NCBI GenBank assembly: GCA_024637095.1
Contig: JAGXFV010000019.1
Coordinates: forward strand, 1-60,841
Direction: 5' to 3'
DNA from: Actinomycetes bacterium
GTDB lineage: Bacteria > Actinomycetota > Thermoleophilia > RBG-16-64-13
Length of the DNA: 60,841 nt
Shown here: positions 50,011-59,648 of the stretch, piece by piece
How positions within the stretch are numbered: position 1 is the stretch's first letter
Layout of the letters: every line of letters begins with the position of its first letter
Made by a program: the position numbers and the translations under genes
The notes under the pieces: model-generated
What the model was told of the DNA's origin: nothing
What the model saw: only the letters and a program-made list of their open reading frames with translations
Database searches by the model: none

Positions 50011-52134
50011 ATGGTTGAGAGTACAGGCGGCCAGGTGAGCCGCAAGGAAGTCACGATCGGCGAGCGCAAGCTCGAGTTCGAGACAGGCAAATTGGCGAAG
50101 CAGGCGAGTGGAGCGGTAGTAGTCAGGTCGGGAGATACGGTCGTTCTGGTTACGGCAGTGGTGGCGACGTCCCGCCGGGACGTCGATTTCTTTCCCCTCA
50201 CGGTAGACGTAGAGGAGGGGATGTACGCGGCCGGTAAGTTTCCCGGCGGATTCATCAAGCGCGAAGGGAGACCCAGCGAGCACGCCATCATCACCGCGCG
50301 TGTAATGGATCGGCCGATCCGCCCGCTGTGGCCTAAAGGCTTCAACAAGGAAGTTCACCTCGTGGCGACCGTCATCTCGGTCGACATGGAGAACCCCCAC
50401 GACGTGTTGGCCCTGGTGGGCGCCTCCGCGGCTCTCACCCTGTCTGAGGCTCCCTTCATGGGGCCGGTGGGCGGCGTTCGGGTCGGCCGGGTGGACGGCA
50501 ACTGGGTGATCAACCCCACGTACGCCGAGATCGAGCAGAGCGACATCAATCTGATCGTCGCCGGCACCGCCGACGCCATCACCATGGTGGAAGCGGGGGC
50601 TCATGAGGTCTCCGAGGAAGAAGTGATCCGCGGCCTCGAGATCGCACACGAGGCCATCAAGAAGCAGGTGGAGGCGCTCAGCGAGTGGCGTGAAGAAGTC
50701 GGCGTACCCAAAATGGAGTTCGAGGAGCGCCGTCCCGATAGCCATCTGATGGACAAGATCAAGGCGCGGTTCTCCGGAGACATCCTGGACGCAATTTCGC
50801 GCGAGGAAAAGCACGATCGCTCGGTCACCGTGTCCCAGGTGAAAGAGCAGGTCAAGGAGGCCTGGGCGCCCGCCGAGGATGCGGAAGACCCCGCCCGGGA
50901 AGTCGCCGAGATCTCCCGAGCCTTCGATGCGGTCGAGAAAGAGCTCATCCGCCGCCGTATCGCTGTGGACAAGGTTCGTCCTGACGGACGTGGGGCCACG
51001 CACATCCGCGACATCTCCGCCGAGGTGGGCGTGTCGCCTCGGACGCATGGCAGCGGGCTTTTCACCCGAGGCCAGACGCAGGTACTCACCCTGCTGACGC
51101 TGGGCACCGGCCGCGACGAGCAGCGGGTCGAGGGGCTGACTGTCGCCGATTCCAAGCGCTACATGCATCACTACAAGTTCCCGCCCTTCTCCGTGGGCGA
51201 GGCCGGCTTTATGCGCGGCCCGGGCCGGCGGGAGATTGGACACGGTTTGCTTGCCGAGCGGGCGCTGCTTCCCCTGATCCCCTCCGACGAGGAGTTCCCT
51301 TACACGATCCGCCTGGTCTCCGAGGTCCTGGAGTCCAACGGCTCCAGCTCGATGGCCAGCGTATGCGGCTCTACGCTCGCCCTCCTGGACGGCGGTGTGC
51401 CGCTGAAGGCGCCGGTCGCCGGCATCGCTATGGGACTCATCAAGGAGAAGGACGACTACATCGTCCTGACCGACATCGCCGGGGTCGAAGACCACCTGGG
51501 TGACATGGACTTCAAAGTGGCGGGGACCAAAGCCGGGATCACCGCCCTGCAGATGGACATCAAGATCACCGGCGTCACTTTCGAGATCCTCCGGGACGCC
51601 TTGGCCCAGGCCAAGGACGCACGCCTGGCGATCCTGGACGAGATGAATGCAGCGATATCCGAACCCCGGAGCGTGCTCTCAGATTTCGCTCCGCGTATCC
51701 TCACCGTCAAGATCGATTCCGACAAGATCGGTGCGGTCATCGGCAAGGGCGGCGAAACCATCCGCGGCCTTGAGGACGAGTTCGACTGCACCATCGAGAT
51801 CGACGACGACGGCATGGTCAAGGTCTATGCGACCGACGGCCTAAGCGGCGAAGGCTGCGCCAACCGGATCAAGAGCATCACTAAGGAGATCGAGCCCGGT
51901 GAAGTAATCGTTGGCCGGGTGGCTTCGACCACCAACTTCGGCGCCTTTGTGAGTCTCAAGCCGGGAACCGACGGCCTGGTGCACATCTCCAAGCTGGGCA
52001 AGGGCCGCGTCGAGACCGTCGAGGAGATCGTCAAGAAAGGCGATCTTGTCAAGGTCGAGGTGCTCGATGTCGCCGTGCAGAACGGCAAAGAGAAGGTGAG
52101 CCTGAGGCTCCTGGAAAAGCTGGAGGAGAATTAG
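50011..52134 (+). CDS. pnp: Polyribonucleotide nucleotidyltransferase (PNPase)
   Basis: 707 residues from the ATG at 50011 with AGGAAAGG upstream; an in-frame ATG at 49918 would cover the leader hairpin. 3'-5' phosphorolytic exonuclease. First RNase PH domain (about 15-145; GMYAAGKFPGGFIKREGRPSEHAIITARVMDRPIRPLWP), helical linker, second RNase PH domain (RPDGRGATHIRDISAEVG, LESNGSSSMASVCGSTLALLDGGVP), KH domain (KIGAVIGKGGETIRGLEDEF) and S1 domain (VGRVASTTNFGAFVSLKPGTDGLVHIS). All domains are complete. Confidence 0.96.
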   Translation: MVESTGGQVSRKEVTIGERKLEFETGKLAKQASGAVVVRSGDTVVLVTAVVATSRRDVDFFPLTVDVEEGMYAAGKFPGGFIKREGRPSEHAIITARVMDRPIRPLWPKGFNKEVHLVATVISVDMENPHDVLALVGASAALTLSEAPFMGPVGGVRVGRVDGNWVINPTYAEIEQSDINLIVAGTADAITMVEAGAHEVSEEEVIRGLEIAHEAIKKQVEALSEWREEVGVPKMEFEERRPDSHLMDKIKARFSGDILDAISREEKHDRSVTVSQVKEQVKEAWAPAEDAEDPAREVAEISRAFDAVEKELIRRRIAVDKVRPDGRGATHIRDISAEVGVSPRTHGSGLFTRGQTQVLTLLTLGTGRDEQRVEGLTVADSKRYMHHYKFPPFSVGEAGFMRGPGRREIGHGLLAERALLPLIPSDEEFPYTIRLVSEVLESNGSSSMASVCGSTLALLDGGVPLKAPVAGIAMGLIKEKDDYIVLTDIAGVEDHLGDMDFKVAGTKAGITALQMDIKITGVTFEILRDALAQAKDARLAILDEMNAAISEPRSVLSDFAPRILTVKIDSDKIGAVIGKGGETIRGLEDEFDCTIEIDDDGMVKVYATDGLSGEGCANRIKSITKEIEPGEVIVGRVASTTNFGAFVSLKPGTDGLVHISKLGKGRVETVEEIVKKGDLVKVEVLDVAVQNGKEKVSLRLLEKLEEN

Positions 52135-52159
52135 TACCTCCGGCGGGCAGGAGCGCGCC

Positions 52160-53437
52160 ATTCAAGAGTATCGCCTAGAAGAGCTGAGCAACGGGCAGCG
52201 GCTCGTAACCGAGCGGCTGGACCATGTGCGCTCGGTTACGCTCGGATTCTGGATCCCGGTTGGGTCTCGCGATGAAACGCGGGATCTGGCTGGGGTCACT
52301 CATTTCATAGAGCATCTGCTCTTCAAGGGCACCCAGAAATACACGGCCGAAGAGATTGCCCAGATCTTCGACACGCTGGGGGGCGAGCTCAACGCGGCCA
52401 CTTCTCGCGAGTATGTCGTCGTGTTCGGACGGTTTATCGACGAGCAACTTCCCCGCGCCCTGGACGTCCTGGTTGACATGCTGGTGGATCCGATTTTCGC
52501 CGACCTGGACCGGGAACGAGAAGTGATCTTGGAAGAGATCGCGATGTACGAGGACTCGCCTCAGGATCTGATCCACGATCTGCTCGCCGACACCCTCTTC
52601 GACTCACATCCTCTGGGCCGCCCGGTGCTGGGAAGCCGGGAGTCGATCTCGGGCATGGCCGAGGAGACCATCCGGGAGTATCACCAGCGTCACTTCCAGT
52701 TTGGAGACATGGTGGTGGCGGCTGCCGGCAACGTCGACCACGACCAACTCAAGGAACTCTTGCTGAAGACCCACGGCGGGGTTGGCAACGGGAGCAAGAC
52801 CCCACTGGAGCACAGCCGGCCACACATCGCTCAGCGCTCGGCCTTCCTCAAGAAGGAGACGGAGCAACTCCACGTGGCCCTGGGGAGCGAAGGCATTCCC
52901 CGTAACGATGAGCGTCGCTACACCCTGTCGGTGCTGGACAGCCTTTTGGGAGGTTCGCTCAGTTCGCGCCTTTTTCAGGAGGTGCGGGAGAAGCGGGGAC
53001 TGGTCTACAGCATCTACTCATTCTGCAACATGTACCGGGATACCGGGCTCTGCGGAGTCTACTTCGGGACGCGTCCCGACCGGGCCGGTCAGGTGCTCGA
53101 GGTGGTCTCGCGCGAACTTGAAACTATGCGCAACGTACCGGTGGACGAGTCCGAACTCGAGCGCACCAAGGAGCACCTCAAAGGCCGCATCGTGCTCTCC
53201 ATGGAGAGCACCTCGGCGCGCATGAACCGGCTGGGCAAGGGCGTCCTGACCGGGGCGGAGATCCTTTCGCTGGACGAGATTACCGAACGCATCGACGCGG
53301 TCACGGCCACGGGTGTGCGCGAAATGGTCAACCTAATTTTCGATCCCTCGCGCATGACGCTGGTGGGGATCGGCTCGGAGGAAGAAGTGTTCCGTAAGGC
53401 GGTTTCCTCTTCCGGGGACTCTTTCGGGGCGGCTTAG
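52160..53437 (+). CDS. M16 family zinc peptidase with apparent ATT start codon
   Basis: 425 residues from the ATT at 52160, which has AGGAG six bases upstream. Between the in-frame TGA at 52103 and the GTG at 52226 there is no ATG, GTG or TTG; the GTG would remove the N-terminal strand (YRLEELSNGQRLVTERLDHVRSV) that M16 proteins such as B. subtilis YmxG/MlpA share. Zinc motif HFIEH in THFIEHLLFKGT, with the downstream Glu in EEIAMYEDSPQD; the second domain has LDSLLGGSLSSRLFQEVREKRGLVYSIYS. Processing-peptidase-like, substrate unknown. Placed between pnp and dapB as in other Actinobacteria. Confidence 0.9.
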   Translation: MQEYRLEELSNGQRLVTERLDHVRSVTLGFWIPVGSRDETRDLAGVTHFIEHLLFKGTQKYTAEEIAQIFDTLGGELNAATSREYVVVFGRFIDEQLPRALDVLVDMLVDPIFADLDREREVILEEIAMYEDSPQDLIHDLLADTLFDSHPLGRPVLGSRESISGMAEETIREYHQRHFQFGDMVVAAAGNVDHDQLKELLLKTHGGVGNGSKTPLEHSRPHIAQRSAFLKKETEQLHVALGSEGIPRNDERRYTLSVLDSLLGGSLSSRLFQEVREKRGLVYSIYSFCNMYRDTGLCGVYFGTRPDRAGQVLEVVSRELETMRNVPVDESELERTKEHLKGRIVLSMESTSARMNRLGKGVLTGAEILSLDEITERIDAVTATGVREMVNLIFDPSRMTLVGIGSEEEVFRKAVSSSGDSFGAA

Positions 53438-53449
53438 GACCGGCCTCGT

Positions 53450-54241
53450 ATGAACCCGCAGAAGATCAGAGTGGTGGTGACCGGTGCCGCCGGTCAGATG
53501 GGACGCATCGTTGTCGGGGCGGTCTCCGCAGCGGACGATATGGAACTGCTCGGCGTGGTCGATCCCCTCTTCGGTTCGGCGGTGGCGCACCCCGAGGCCA
53601 CCGGCGCCCTCGGCTCCGTACCTTCTTTTGAGGCACTCGAGAATGCCCTGGACGCGCTTGAGGCCGACGTCGTGGTGGACTTCTCGCTGGCTGAGGGTGC
53701 CCGGCGCAATATCACCGTCGCCTTGGAGAACGGAGTTTCTCCCGTGGTGGGGACCACCGGGCTGACCAAGGAAGATTTTGAGCGCTTTGCCGCCGAGGCC
53801 GAAGCGCTCGGGGTTCCGGCCTTCGTGGCTCCCAACTTCGCCCTGGGGGCGGTGCTGATGATGCTGCTCTCGCAACAGGCCGCTCGCCACTTCCCGGACG
53901 CCGAGATAATCGAACTGCATCACGAACACAAGAAGGACGCCCCTTCGGGCACGGCAAAGCGGACCGCCGACCTGATCGCTGAGGTCTGGCGCGAAACCGC
54001 AGTCAAGGATGCGCATGCACCGGCCGAAGCGGCGCAGGCCGCGGACGCCGTGCCCACCCACAGTGTCCGCCTTCCCGGGATCATCGCCGAGCAGCAGGTG
54101 ATCTTCGGTGCGCTCGGACAGACTTTGACCATCGAACATCGTACGACTTCCCGCGAGTCCTTCATGCCGGGCGTGCTCCTGGCGGTGCGCAAAGTGCGCT
54201 CCTTGCAGGGATTCGTGGTAGGACTGGAGAACATTCTATAG
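53450..54241 (+). CDS. dapB: 4-hydroxy-tetrahydrodipicolinate reductase
   Basis: 263 residues. Second dedicated step of lysine and diaminopimelate synthesis. NAD(P)-binding VVVTGAAGQMGRIVVGAVSA, VVGTTGLTKEDFERF, APNFALGAVLMM, the catalytic His/Lys region EIIELHHEHKKDAPSGTAKRTADLI, and HSVRLPGIIAEQQVIFGALGQTLTIEHRTTSRESF. rnj starts on the base after its stop. Confidence 0.96.
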   Translation: MNPQKIRVVVTGAAGQMGRIVVGAVSAADDMELLGVVDPLFGSAVAHPEATGALGSVPSFEALENALDALEADVVVDFSLAEGARRNITVALENGVSPVVGTTGLTKEDFERFAAEAEALGVPAFVAPNFALGAVLMMLLSQQAARHFPDAEIIELHHEHKKDAPSGTAKRTADLIAEVWRETAVKDAHAPAEAAQAADAVPTHSVRLPGIIAEQQVIFGALGQTLTIEHRTTSRESFMPGVLLAVRKVRSLQGFVVGLENIL

Positions 54242-55903
54242 ATGTCAGATAAATCATTGAGAGTGATTCCTCTCGGCGGCCTGGGATCCATCGGCAAGAA
54301 CATGACCGTCATCGAATACGACGGCGCGCTGCTGGTGGTGGACGCGGGACTCATGTTCCCCGACGAAGAGATGCCGGGCATCGACCTGGTCCTCCCCGAC
54401 TTCACCTACGTTCTGGAAAACCGGGACAAGGCGGTCGGGGTCGTCCTCACCCACGGGCATGAGGATCACGTCGGGGCGCTGCCCTACCTCTTGCGAGAGT
54501 GCAATTTGCCGGTCTACGGCACCCGGCTCACCCTGGGACTGGTCAACGGCAAACTCGGTGAGCACGGGCTCCAGAAGAAGGCCAACCTCAACGAGATCAG
54601 TGCGGGAACCGAGCTCGAGCTGGGTCCCTTCCGCATGGAATTTCTGGAAGTCTGCCACAGCATTCCCGATGGGGTCGGTATCGCGATCCACACACCGGTA
54701 GGCACGATCGTCCATACCGGGGACTTCAAGCTCGATCACACCCCGATCGATTGCCGGGTCACGGCCATGCATCGGTTCGGGGAGTTGGGAAGTCAGGGCG
54801 TGCTCCTGCTGCTCTCGGATTCCACCAATGCCGAAACCGCCGGATTCACCAAGCCGGAACGCTCCGTGGGCGAGACCCTGGATGCGATCATGGCGAAGGC
54901 CCCCGGGCGGGTGATCGTCGCTTCGTTCGCCAGCCATATCCACCGCATCCAGCAGGTCTTCGATGTGGCCGCCAAACACCGGCGTGCCGTCGCGGTGATC
55001 GGGCGCAGCATGACCCGCAACGTGAACATCGCCCAAAACCTGGGCTATCTGAATGTGCCCAAGGACACCATGATCCCGGCCAAACAGATCCCGGACTTCC
55101 CCGATGAACACCTGGTCATTCTCAGTACCGGCAGCCAGGGAGAACCGATGGCGGCTCTCTCGCGGATGGCTTCGCACGACCACCACCTGGTGGACATCGT
55201 CCCCGGCGATACCGTGGTCATCTCGGCCAAACCCGTCCCCGGCAACGAGCGCAGCGTCTCGCGCACGATCAACCGCCTGTTCGGTGCGGGTGCCCGCGTC
55301 ATATACGAGTCCAACGCTCCGGTGCACGTCTCGGGCCACGCCTCGGCCGAAGAGCTCAAGATGCTGCTCAACATGGTGCGGCCCAAATACTTCATGCCGG
55401 TGCACGGCGAGCGCAAGCACCTGCACTTTCACGCCGAACTCGCTCGTGAGTTGGGCATTACCGACGACCGCATTTTCATCATGGAGATCGGCGATGTGCT
55501 CGAGATCGACAACGGCAACGCCGCCGTCACCGAGAAGGTTCAGGGCGGAGTGATGTATGTTGACGGGCTGGGCGTGGGCCCTATCCAGGACGCCGTGCTT
55601 CGTGATCGTCACCATTTGGCCAACGACGGCATCGTCACCGTGGTAGTGGTGGTGAGTTCTCAGGACGCTTCGCTGGTGTCGGGCCCGGAGATCTCGCTCC
55701 GCGGCTTTTCGGAAGGGATGGAGACCGATCAATTGGTCGAAGGACTGCGCGAGGCCCTCTTGACCGAGCTTCGCTCCGATGCGGTCAAGCAGATCAGCGA
55801 CAGCACCATTCTCAAATCTCATTTGGACGATGCGGCCAAGAGATACCTGTATCGCAAAGTGCGCAAGCGGCCCATGGTGATGCCGATCGTCGTGGAGGTC
55901 TAG
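54242..55903 (+). CDS. rnj: Ribonuclease J
   Basis: 553 residues. Metallo-beta-lactamase/beta-CASP endo- and 5' exoribonuclease of mRNA decay and rRNA maturation. Metal motif LTHGHEDHVGALPYLL, GDFKLDHTPID, SDSTNAETAGFTKPERSVGETLDAI, the beta-CASP region ASFASHIHRIQQVFDVAAKHRRAVAVIGRSM, NAPVHVSGHASAEELKMLLNMVRPKYFMPVHGERKHL, and a C-terminal domain ending YLYRKVRKRPMVMPIVVEV. Probably co-transcribed with dapB. Confidence 0.97.
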   Translation: MSDKSLRVIPLGGLGSIGKNMTVIEYDGALLVVDAGLMFPDEEMPGIDLVLPDFTYVLENRDKAVGVVLTHGHEDHVGALPYLLRECNLPVYGTRLTLGLVNGKLGEHGLQKKANLNEISAGTELELGPFRMEFLEVCHSIPDGVGIAIHTPVGTIVHTGDFKLDHTPIDCRVTAMHRFGELGSQGVLLLLSDSTNAETAGFTKPERSVGETLDAIMAKAPGRVIVASFASHIHRIQQVFDVAAKHRRAVAVIGRSMTRNVNIAQNLGYLNVPKDTMIPAKQIPDFPDEHLVILSTGSQGEPMAALSRMASHDHHLVDIVPGDTVVISAKPVPGNERSVSRTINRLFGAGARVIYESNAPVHVSGHASAEELKMLLNMVRPKYFMPVHGERKHLHFHAELARELGITDDRIFIMEIGDVLEIDNGNAAVTEKVQGGVMYVDGLGVGPIQDAVLRDRHHLANDGIVTVVVVVSSQDASLVSGPEISLRGFSEGMETDQLVEGLREALLTELRSDAVKQISDSTILKSHLDDAAKRYLYRKVRKRPMVMPIVVEV

Positions 55904-55909
55904 ACGGCA

Positions 55910-58522
55910 GTGGCGGTTCGTCGAGATTCGAGCGAAGTGGAGGGCGGCGGGAAGAAGGCGGGCAGGGCCGTCAAATCGAGGCCCGCGATTCCCGCCGGCC
56001 AAGGACACGCCCACGAACTGGCTGGGTTGGCTGCGTTTGGCCTCAGTCTCTTCCTCGGTTTCGTCCTCCTGTTTCAGGGCAAAGCCGGCCTCGTCGGCCG
56101 CTGGGCAGAGGACGGGCTGGCGCTGGGCCTCGGCCGCCTGGCTTTTCTCGCTCCGCTTGCCCTCTTGGCCGTCGCCGGCTTGTTGATGCTCGAGCGTCGG
56201 CCCCGTCTCGCCGGCCGGTTCTGGGGTGCGGTAATGCTGCTGCTCAGTCTCCTGCTGCTGGTTTCGGGGGGCGCGCTGCCTTTCGGTTCGGGCCACCCTG
56301 ACGAGACCTTTGTCTCCCAGGTGTACAAAACGCGGGCGGGGATATTGGGTGAGGCACTCTACGCCCCGTTGGCCGCGTTGGTCGGAGACGTGGGTGTGGC
56401 CATCACCGCCTGGATCCTTTTGCTGGCCGGTCTCAGCCTGCTTACCGGTCTCACCTTGAAGAGAACCGCGAGGGAAACCGGTCGTGCCGCAACCGTGGTC
56501 CGGGAGCGCGCCAAGGAAGGGACTCGGAGAATGAGGTCCCGGCGCGGGGAGGGACCGCTCGATCCCTATCTGGAGGGCTTCGGCCCGGCGGAGAACCCGC
56601 CGCGAGGCGGCTGGGACGAGCTGGCCGGAGGCCAGGACCATGATTGGCAGGACCCCGCCTCAGCGGCCACCTACGCGCGCACCGAAGTCCGCTCCGCGGG
56701 TAGCCCGGCTTTTGACTGGCCGAGCGACTCCTCGCCCCGAGGCGACCACCCGCCCGACGAGTACCCACGGGAGGCGCATCCGCGAGACGTGCCCCTGGTC
56801 GATGGGGAGGAGGCTTTCCCCGACCTCTACCAGGGAATGCCGGTGGCGCAGCCGCACGCGCCCAAGGCACATCCCGACTCAGACGGCGCCGTTCAGCTGA
56901 AGCCTAGAACCCCGAGAGCGGAGGACGAACCCGCCTCGGAAGAGCACCGCGAGCGGGGCTCGGGACACGCCCAAACGGTTGACGAACCGCAGCCGGAACC
57001 GACCGTTGCGGCATCTGGGCCATCCGCGCCGCCGCCGCCGCGCTATGAACTGCCCGATCCCGACCTCCTGAAGCGAACCGCGCCCAATCGCTGGGACGAT
57101 GCGGGCGGGGAGGAGGAGACCGCGCGTCTCTTGCTCGAAACCCTCTCTAGTTTCGGGGTCGAGGCCCGGATCATCGGCACCGTGATCGGGCCGCGGGTCA
57201 CGCGCTACGAACTGCAGCTCGCTCCCGGGACCAAAGTGAGCAAGATCGCGGGTCTCAAGGACGATCTGGCCTACGGCCTGGCCAGCACCGAGATCCGCAT
57301 TCTCGCGCCCATCCCGGGCAAACAGGCGGTGGGCGTGGAGATTCCCAATCGGCGCCCGTCCTTCGTCACCCTTGGGGACATCTACCGGGAATTTCCCCGT
57401 TCGGCCGGGCCGCTCATGGTCTGGTTGGGCAAGGACATCTCGGGCAAGGCCGTCTTCACCGACCTCACCAAGCTGCCCCACCTGCTGATAGCGGGAACCA
57501 CCGGATCGGGAAAGAGCGGTTCGGTCAACTGCATCATCTCTTCCATCCTCCTGCGCTCGAGTCCGGCGCAGGTGCGCATGATCCTGATCGATCCCAAGAA
57601 GGTCGAGCTCAGTCCTTACGGGCGCATCCCGCATCTGCTGGTGCCGGTCGTGACCAACATGAAGAACGCGGCCGGGGTCCTGGCCAATGTGGTCAAGGAG
57701 ATGGAGAACCGCTACGAGCTGATGGAGCTCGAAAAAGCGCGCCATCTGGACGAGATGAACAAGAGCCGCCGCCGCCGGGGTGAGGACCCGCTGCCCTACA
57801 TCGTGGTGGTGGTGGACGAGCTGGCCGATTTGATGATGGTGGCTCCGGCAGAGGTCGAGGATTACATCATCCGCATCGCTCAGAAGGCCCGCGCCGTTGG
57901 CATCCATCTGGTAGTCGCCACCCAGCGGCCGTCCGCCGACGTGATCACGGGCTTGATCAAGGCCAACATTCCCTCGCGCATCGCTTTTGCGGTATCGAGT
58001 CAGGTGGACTCCCGCGTGATTCTGGACGCGAACGGCGCCGAGACACTTCTGGGCATGGGGGACATGCTCTTCCGCCCGCTGGGTTCCAACAAGCTGCAGC
58101 GGGTGCAGGGCGCCTACATCACCGAGGGCGAGATCTCCGGGCTGGTCCGGCATGTGCGCGGGCAGGCGGAGCCGCAGTTTCGGGAAGAACTGCTGCTGCC
58201 TCTCCCAGAGGAGCATGAAGAGGAAGAATTCGATCCCGACGAGGATGATCTCCTCGCCGACGCGGCTGAGCTAGTGCTTGATACCGGCACGGCTTCGGTC
58301 TCCATGCTGCAGCGCCGGCTGCGGGTGGGCTACACCCGCGCGGGTCGGCTGATCGACATGCTTGAGCGGCGGGGAATCGTGGGTCCCCATGAGGGCAGCA
58401 AAGCGCGGCAGATTCAGACATCGCCCGAGAGGCGGCAGGAAGTGCTGGCCTCGCTTCGCGCCGATTCGCGGGGCGAAGTGCCCGAGCCCGAGGCGGACCC
58501 GTCTCTGTTCGACGACGAGTAA
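55910..58522 (+). CDS. ftsK: DNA translocase FtsK/SpoIIIE
   Basis: 870 residues from a GTG. Four membrane helices (about 38-57, 70-93, 104-122, 150-178), a 200-residue linker rich in Pro, Asp, Glu and His, then the alpha/beta motor: EARIIGTVIGPRVTRYELQLAPGTKVSKI, Walker A AGTTGSGKSGSVN (about 532), Walker B YIVVVVDELADLMM (about 633), RPSADVITGLIKANIPSRIAFAVSSQVDSRVILD. The C-terminal gamma winged helix (VSMLQRRLRVGYTRAGRLIDMLERRGIVG) reads KOPS-type polarity sequences. It pumps DNA at the septum and works with Xer recombinases (see 28673). Confidence 0.96.
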   Translation: MAVRRDSSEVEGGGKKAGRAVKSRPAIPAGQGHAHELAGLAAFGLSLFLGFVLLFQGKAGLVGRWAEDGLALGLGRLAFLAPLALLAVAGLLMLERRPRLAGRFWGAVMLLLSLLLLVSGGALPFGSGHPDETFVSQVYKTRAGILGEALYAPLAALVGDVGVAITAWILLLAGLSLLTGLTLKRTARETGRAATVVRERAKEGTRRMRSRRGEGPLDPYLEGFGPAENPPRGGWDELAGGQDHDWQDPASAATYARTEVRSAGSPAFDWPSDSSPRGDHPPDEYPREAHPRDVPLVDGEEAFPDLYQGMPVAQPHAPKAHPDSDGAVQLKPRTPRAEDEPASEEHRERGSGHAQTVDEPQPEPTVAASGPSAPPPPRYELPDPDLLKRTAPNRWDDAGGEEETARLLLETLSSFGVEARIIGTVIGPRVTRYELQLAPGTKVSKIAGLKDDLAYGLASTEIRILAPIPGKQAVGVEIPNRRPSFVTLGDIYREFPRSAGPLMVWLGKDISGKAVFTDLTKLPHLLIAGTTGSGKSGSVNCIISSILLRSSPAQVRMILIDPKKVELSPYGRIPHLLVPVVTNMKNAAGVLANVVKEMENRYELMELEKARHLDEMNKSRRRRGEDPLPYIVVVVDELADLMMVAPAEVEDYIIRIAQKARAVGIHLVVATQRPSADVITGLIKANIPSRIAFAVSSQVDSRVILDANGAETLLGMGDMLFRPLGSNKLQRVQGAYITEGEISGLVRHVRGQAEPQFREELLLPLPEEHEEEEFDPDEDDLLADAAELVLDTGTASVSMLQRRLRVGYTRAGRLIDMLERRGIVGPHEGSKARQIQTSPERRQEVLASLRADSRGEVPEPEADPSLFDDE

Positions 58523-58528
58523 CCGCCC

Positions 58529-59614
58529 GTGGCCCATCCTCATGAGCTTGCGCTCCCGCGGATCACGGCCGAAGAGCTCTGCGAAAGAACCTGTACCGTC
58601 GTCGACGTGCGCTCCCCTGCGGAGTTCGCCGAGGGTCATCTTCCCGGCGCGCTGAACCTCCCCCTGCTCGAAGACGAGCAGCGCGCCGAGGTGGGTACCG
58701 CCTACCACCGGGACGGGTCCGACAGCGCCCGCGTGGAGGCCATGGTGCTCGTCAGCCGAACCCTTCCTGCCTACCTGGAACTGTTGCGCACTCTGTCAGC
58801 ACGCTCGGAATGCCTCGCCGTCATGTGCTGGCGGGGCGGCGACCGCAGCGGCAACGTGGTGCGCCTGCTGCAACTGGTGGGTGTTCGTGCGGTTCAATTG
58901 GAGGGGGGTTACCGCGCCTACCGGCGTTGGTTACTCGATGGTCTCGCCGCCTGGCACCCGCCCGCTCCCGTGATCACGCTTTACGGCTACACCGGCTCGG
59001 GCAAGACCGCCGTCCTGCGCGAGATGCGCCGTCTGGCGCGGAAGTGGCCGGCGCCGCGCCCCGCGGTGGTCGACCTCGAAGGTCTGGCCTTGCACCGCGG
59101 CTCGCTTCTGGGAGGACTCAACCAGCCGGGGAGGCGTTCGCAAAAGGGTTTTGACGCGCTTCTCTGGGACGAGCTCAGGCATCTGCGCGGGGACTACCTG
59201 CTCCTCGAGGGGGAGAGCGCCAAGATCGGGCATATCTTTCTACCCAGCAGAGTGGCCGAGGCCATTCGCGGCGGAATCCCCGTGCAGCTGGAATCGACCC
59301 CGGACGAGCGAGCGGCGCGGATTCTGCGGGAATATGCGCCCAAAGGCTGGAGCGCCGAGGAAGAGGCCGCCTTCGCCGAGAGCCTCAAGCGGATCGCCTC
59401 CCGCGCCCCCGGAGCGGCTTCCGAGGTGAGCGCCGCCTTCGGCGAGGGACGTTACGAGCAGGCGGTTCAGGCTCTGCTTGCCTCCTACTATGACCCGCTT
59501 TACTATCGCTCATGTGTGCAGGAGAAGGCTTTCGCCTATACTCTAGAGTCGTCGGGACACCCGGTCCGCGATGCCGAGAGGTTGTTGCGCGGCCTGCCCG
59601 CATTGTTGGCTTGA
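58529..59614 (+). CDS. mnmH: tRNA 2-selenouridine synthase
   Basis: 361 residues from a GTG. Replaces sulfur with selenium at the wobble 2-thiouridine of some tRNAs, using selenophosphate. N-terminal rhodanese domain (about 8-135) with VVDVRSPAEFAEGHLPGALNLPLL and the catalytic Cys in MCWRGGDRSGNVVRLL; C-terminal P-loop domain beginning TLYGYTGSGKTAVLREM, with DLEGLALHRGSLLGGLN and LLEGESAKIGHIFLP. It normally needs SelD, which is not in this window. The gene is tucked between ftsK and rodZ with 6-base spacing to ftsK. Confidence 0.94.
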   Translation: MAHPHELALPRITAEELCERTCTVVDVRSPAEFAEGHLPGALNLPLLEDEQRAEVGTAYHRDGSDSARVEAMVLVSRTLPAYLELLRTLSARSECLAVMCWRGGDRSGNVVRLLQLVGVRAVQLEGGYRAYRRWLLDGLAAWHPPAPVITLYGYTGSGKTAVLREMRRLARKWPAPRPAVVDLEGLALHRGSLLGGLNQPGRRSQKGFDALLWDELRHLRGDYLLLEGESAKIGHIFLPSRVAEAIRGGIPVQLESTPDERAARILREYAPKGWSAEEEAAFAESLKRIASRAPGAASEVSAAFGEGRYEQAVQALLASYYDPLYYRSCVQEKAFAYTLESSGHPVRDAERLLRGLPALLA

Positions 59615-59640
59615 GCAAGCGAGAGAAGCGATCACGTAAT
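59611..59640 (+). promoter_or_regulatory. Possible rodZ promoter
   Basis: TTGAGC at 59611-59616, an 18-base spacer and CGTAAT at 59635-59640, ending eight bases before the rodZ ATG. No Shine-Dalgarno is visible, so a leaderless or nearly leaderless message is possible. The -10 is weak. Confidence 0.3.
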
Positions 59641-59648
59641 TCTGATAA

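Noticed and set aside
49834-51495. 553-codon minus-strand frame opposite pnp
   Set aside because: Antisense to the conserved RNase PH domains; His/Asp-rich composition typical of a shadow frame.
54254-56641. Very long open frame (795 codons) on the minus strand across rnj and ftsK
   Set aside because: It is the shadow of the high-GC rnj and ftsK codon pattern, has no domain or Shine-Dalgarno, and both sense genes are unmistakable.
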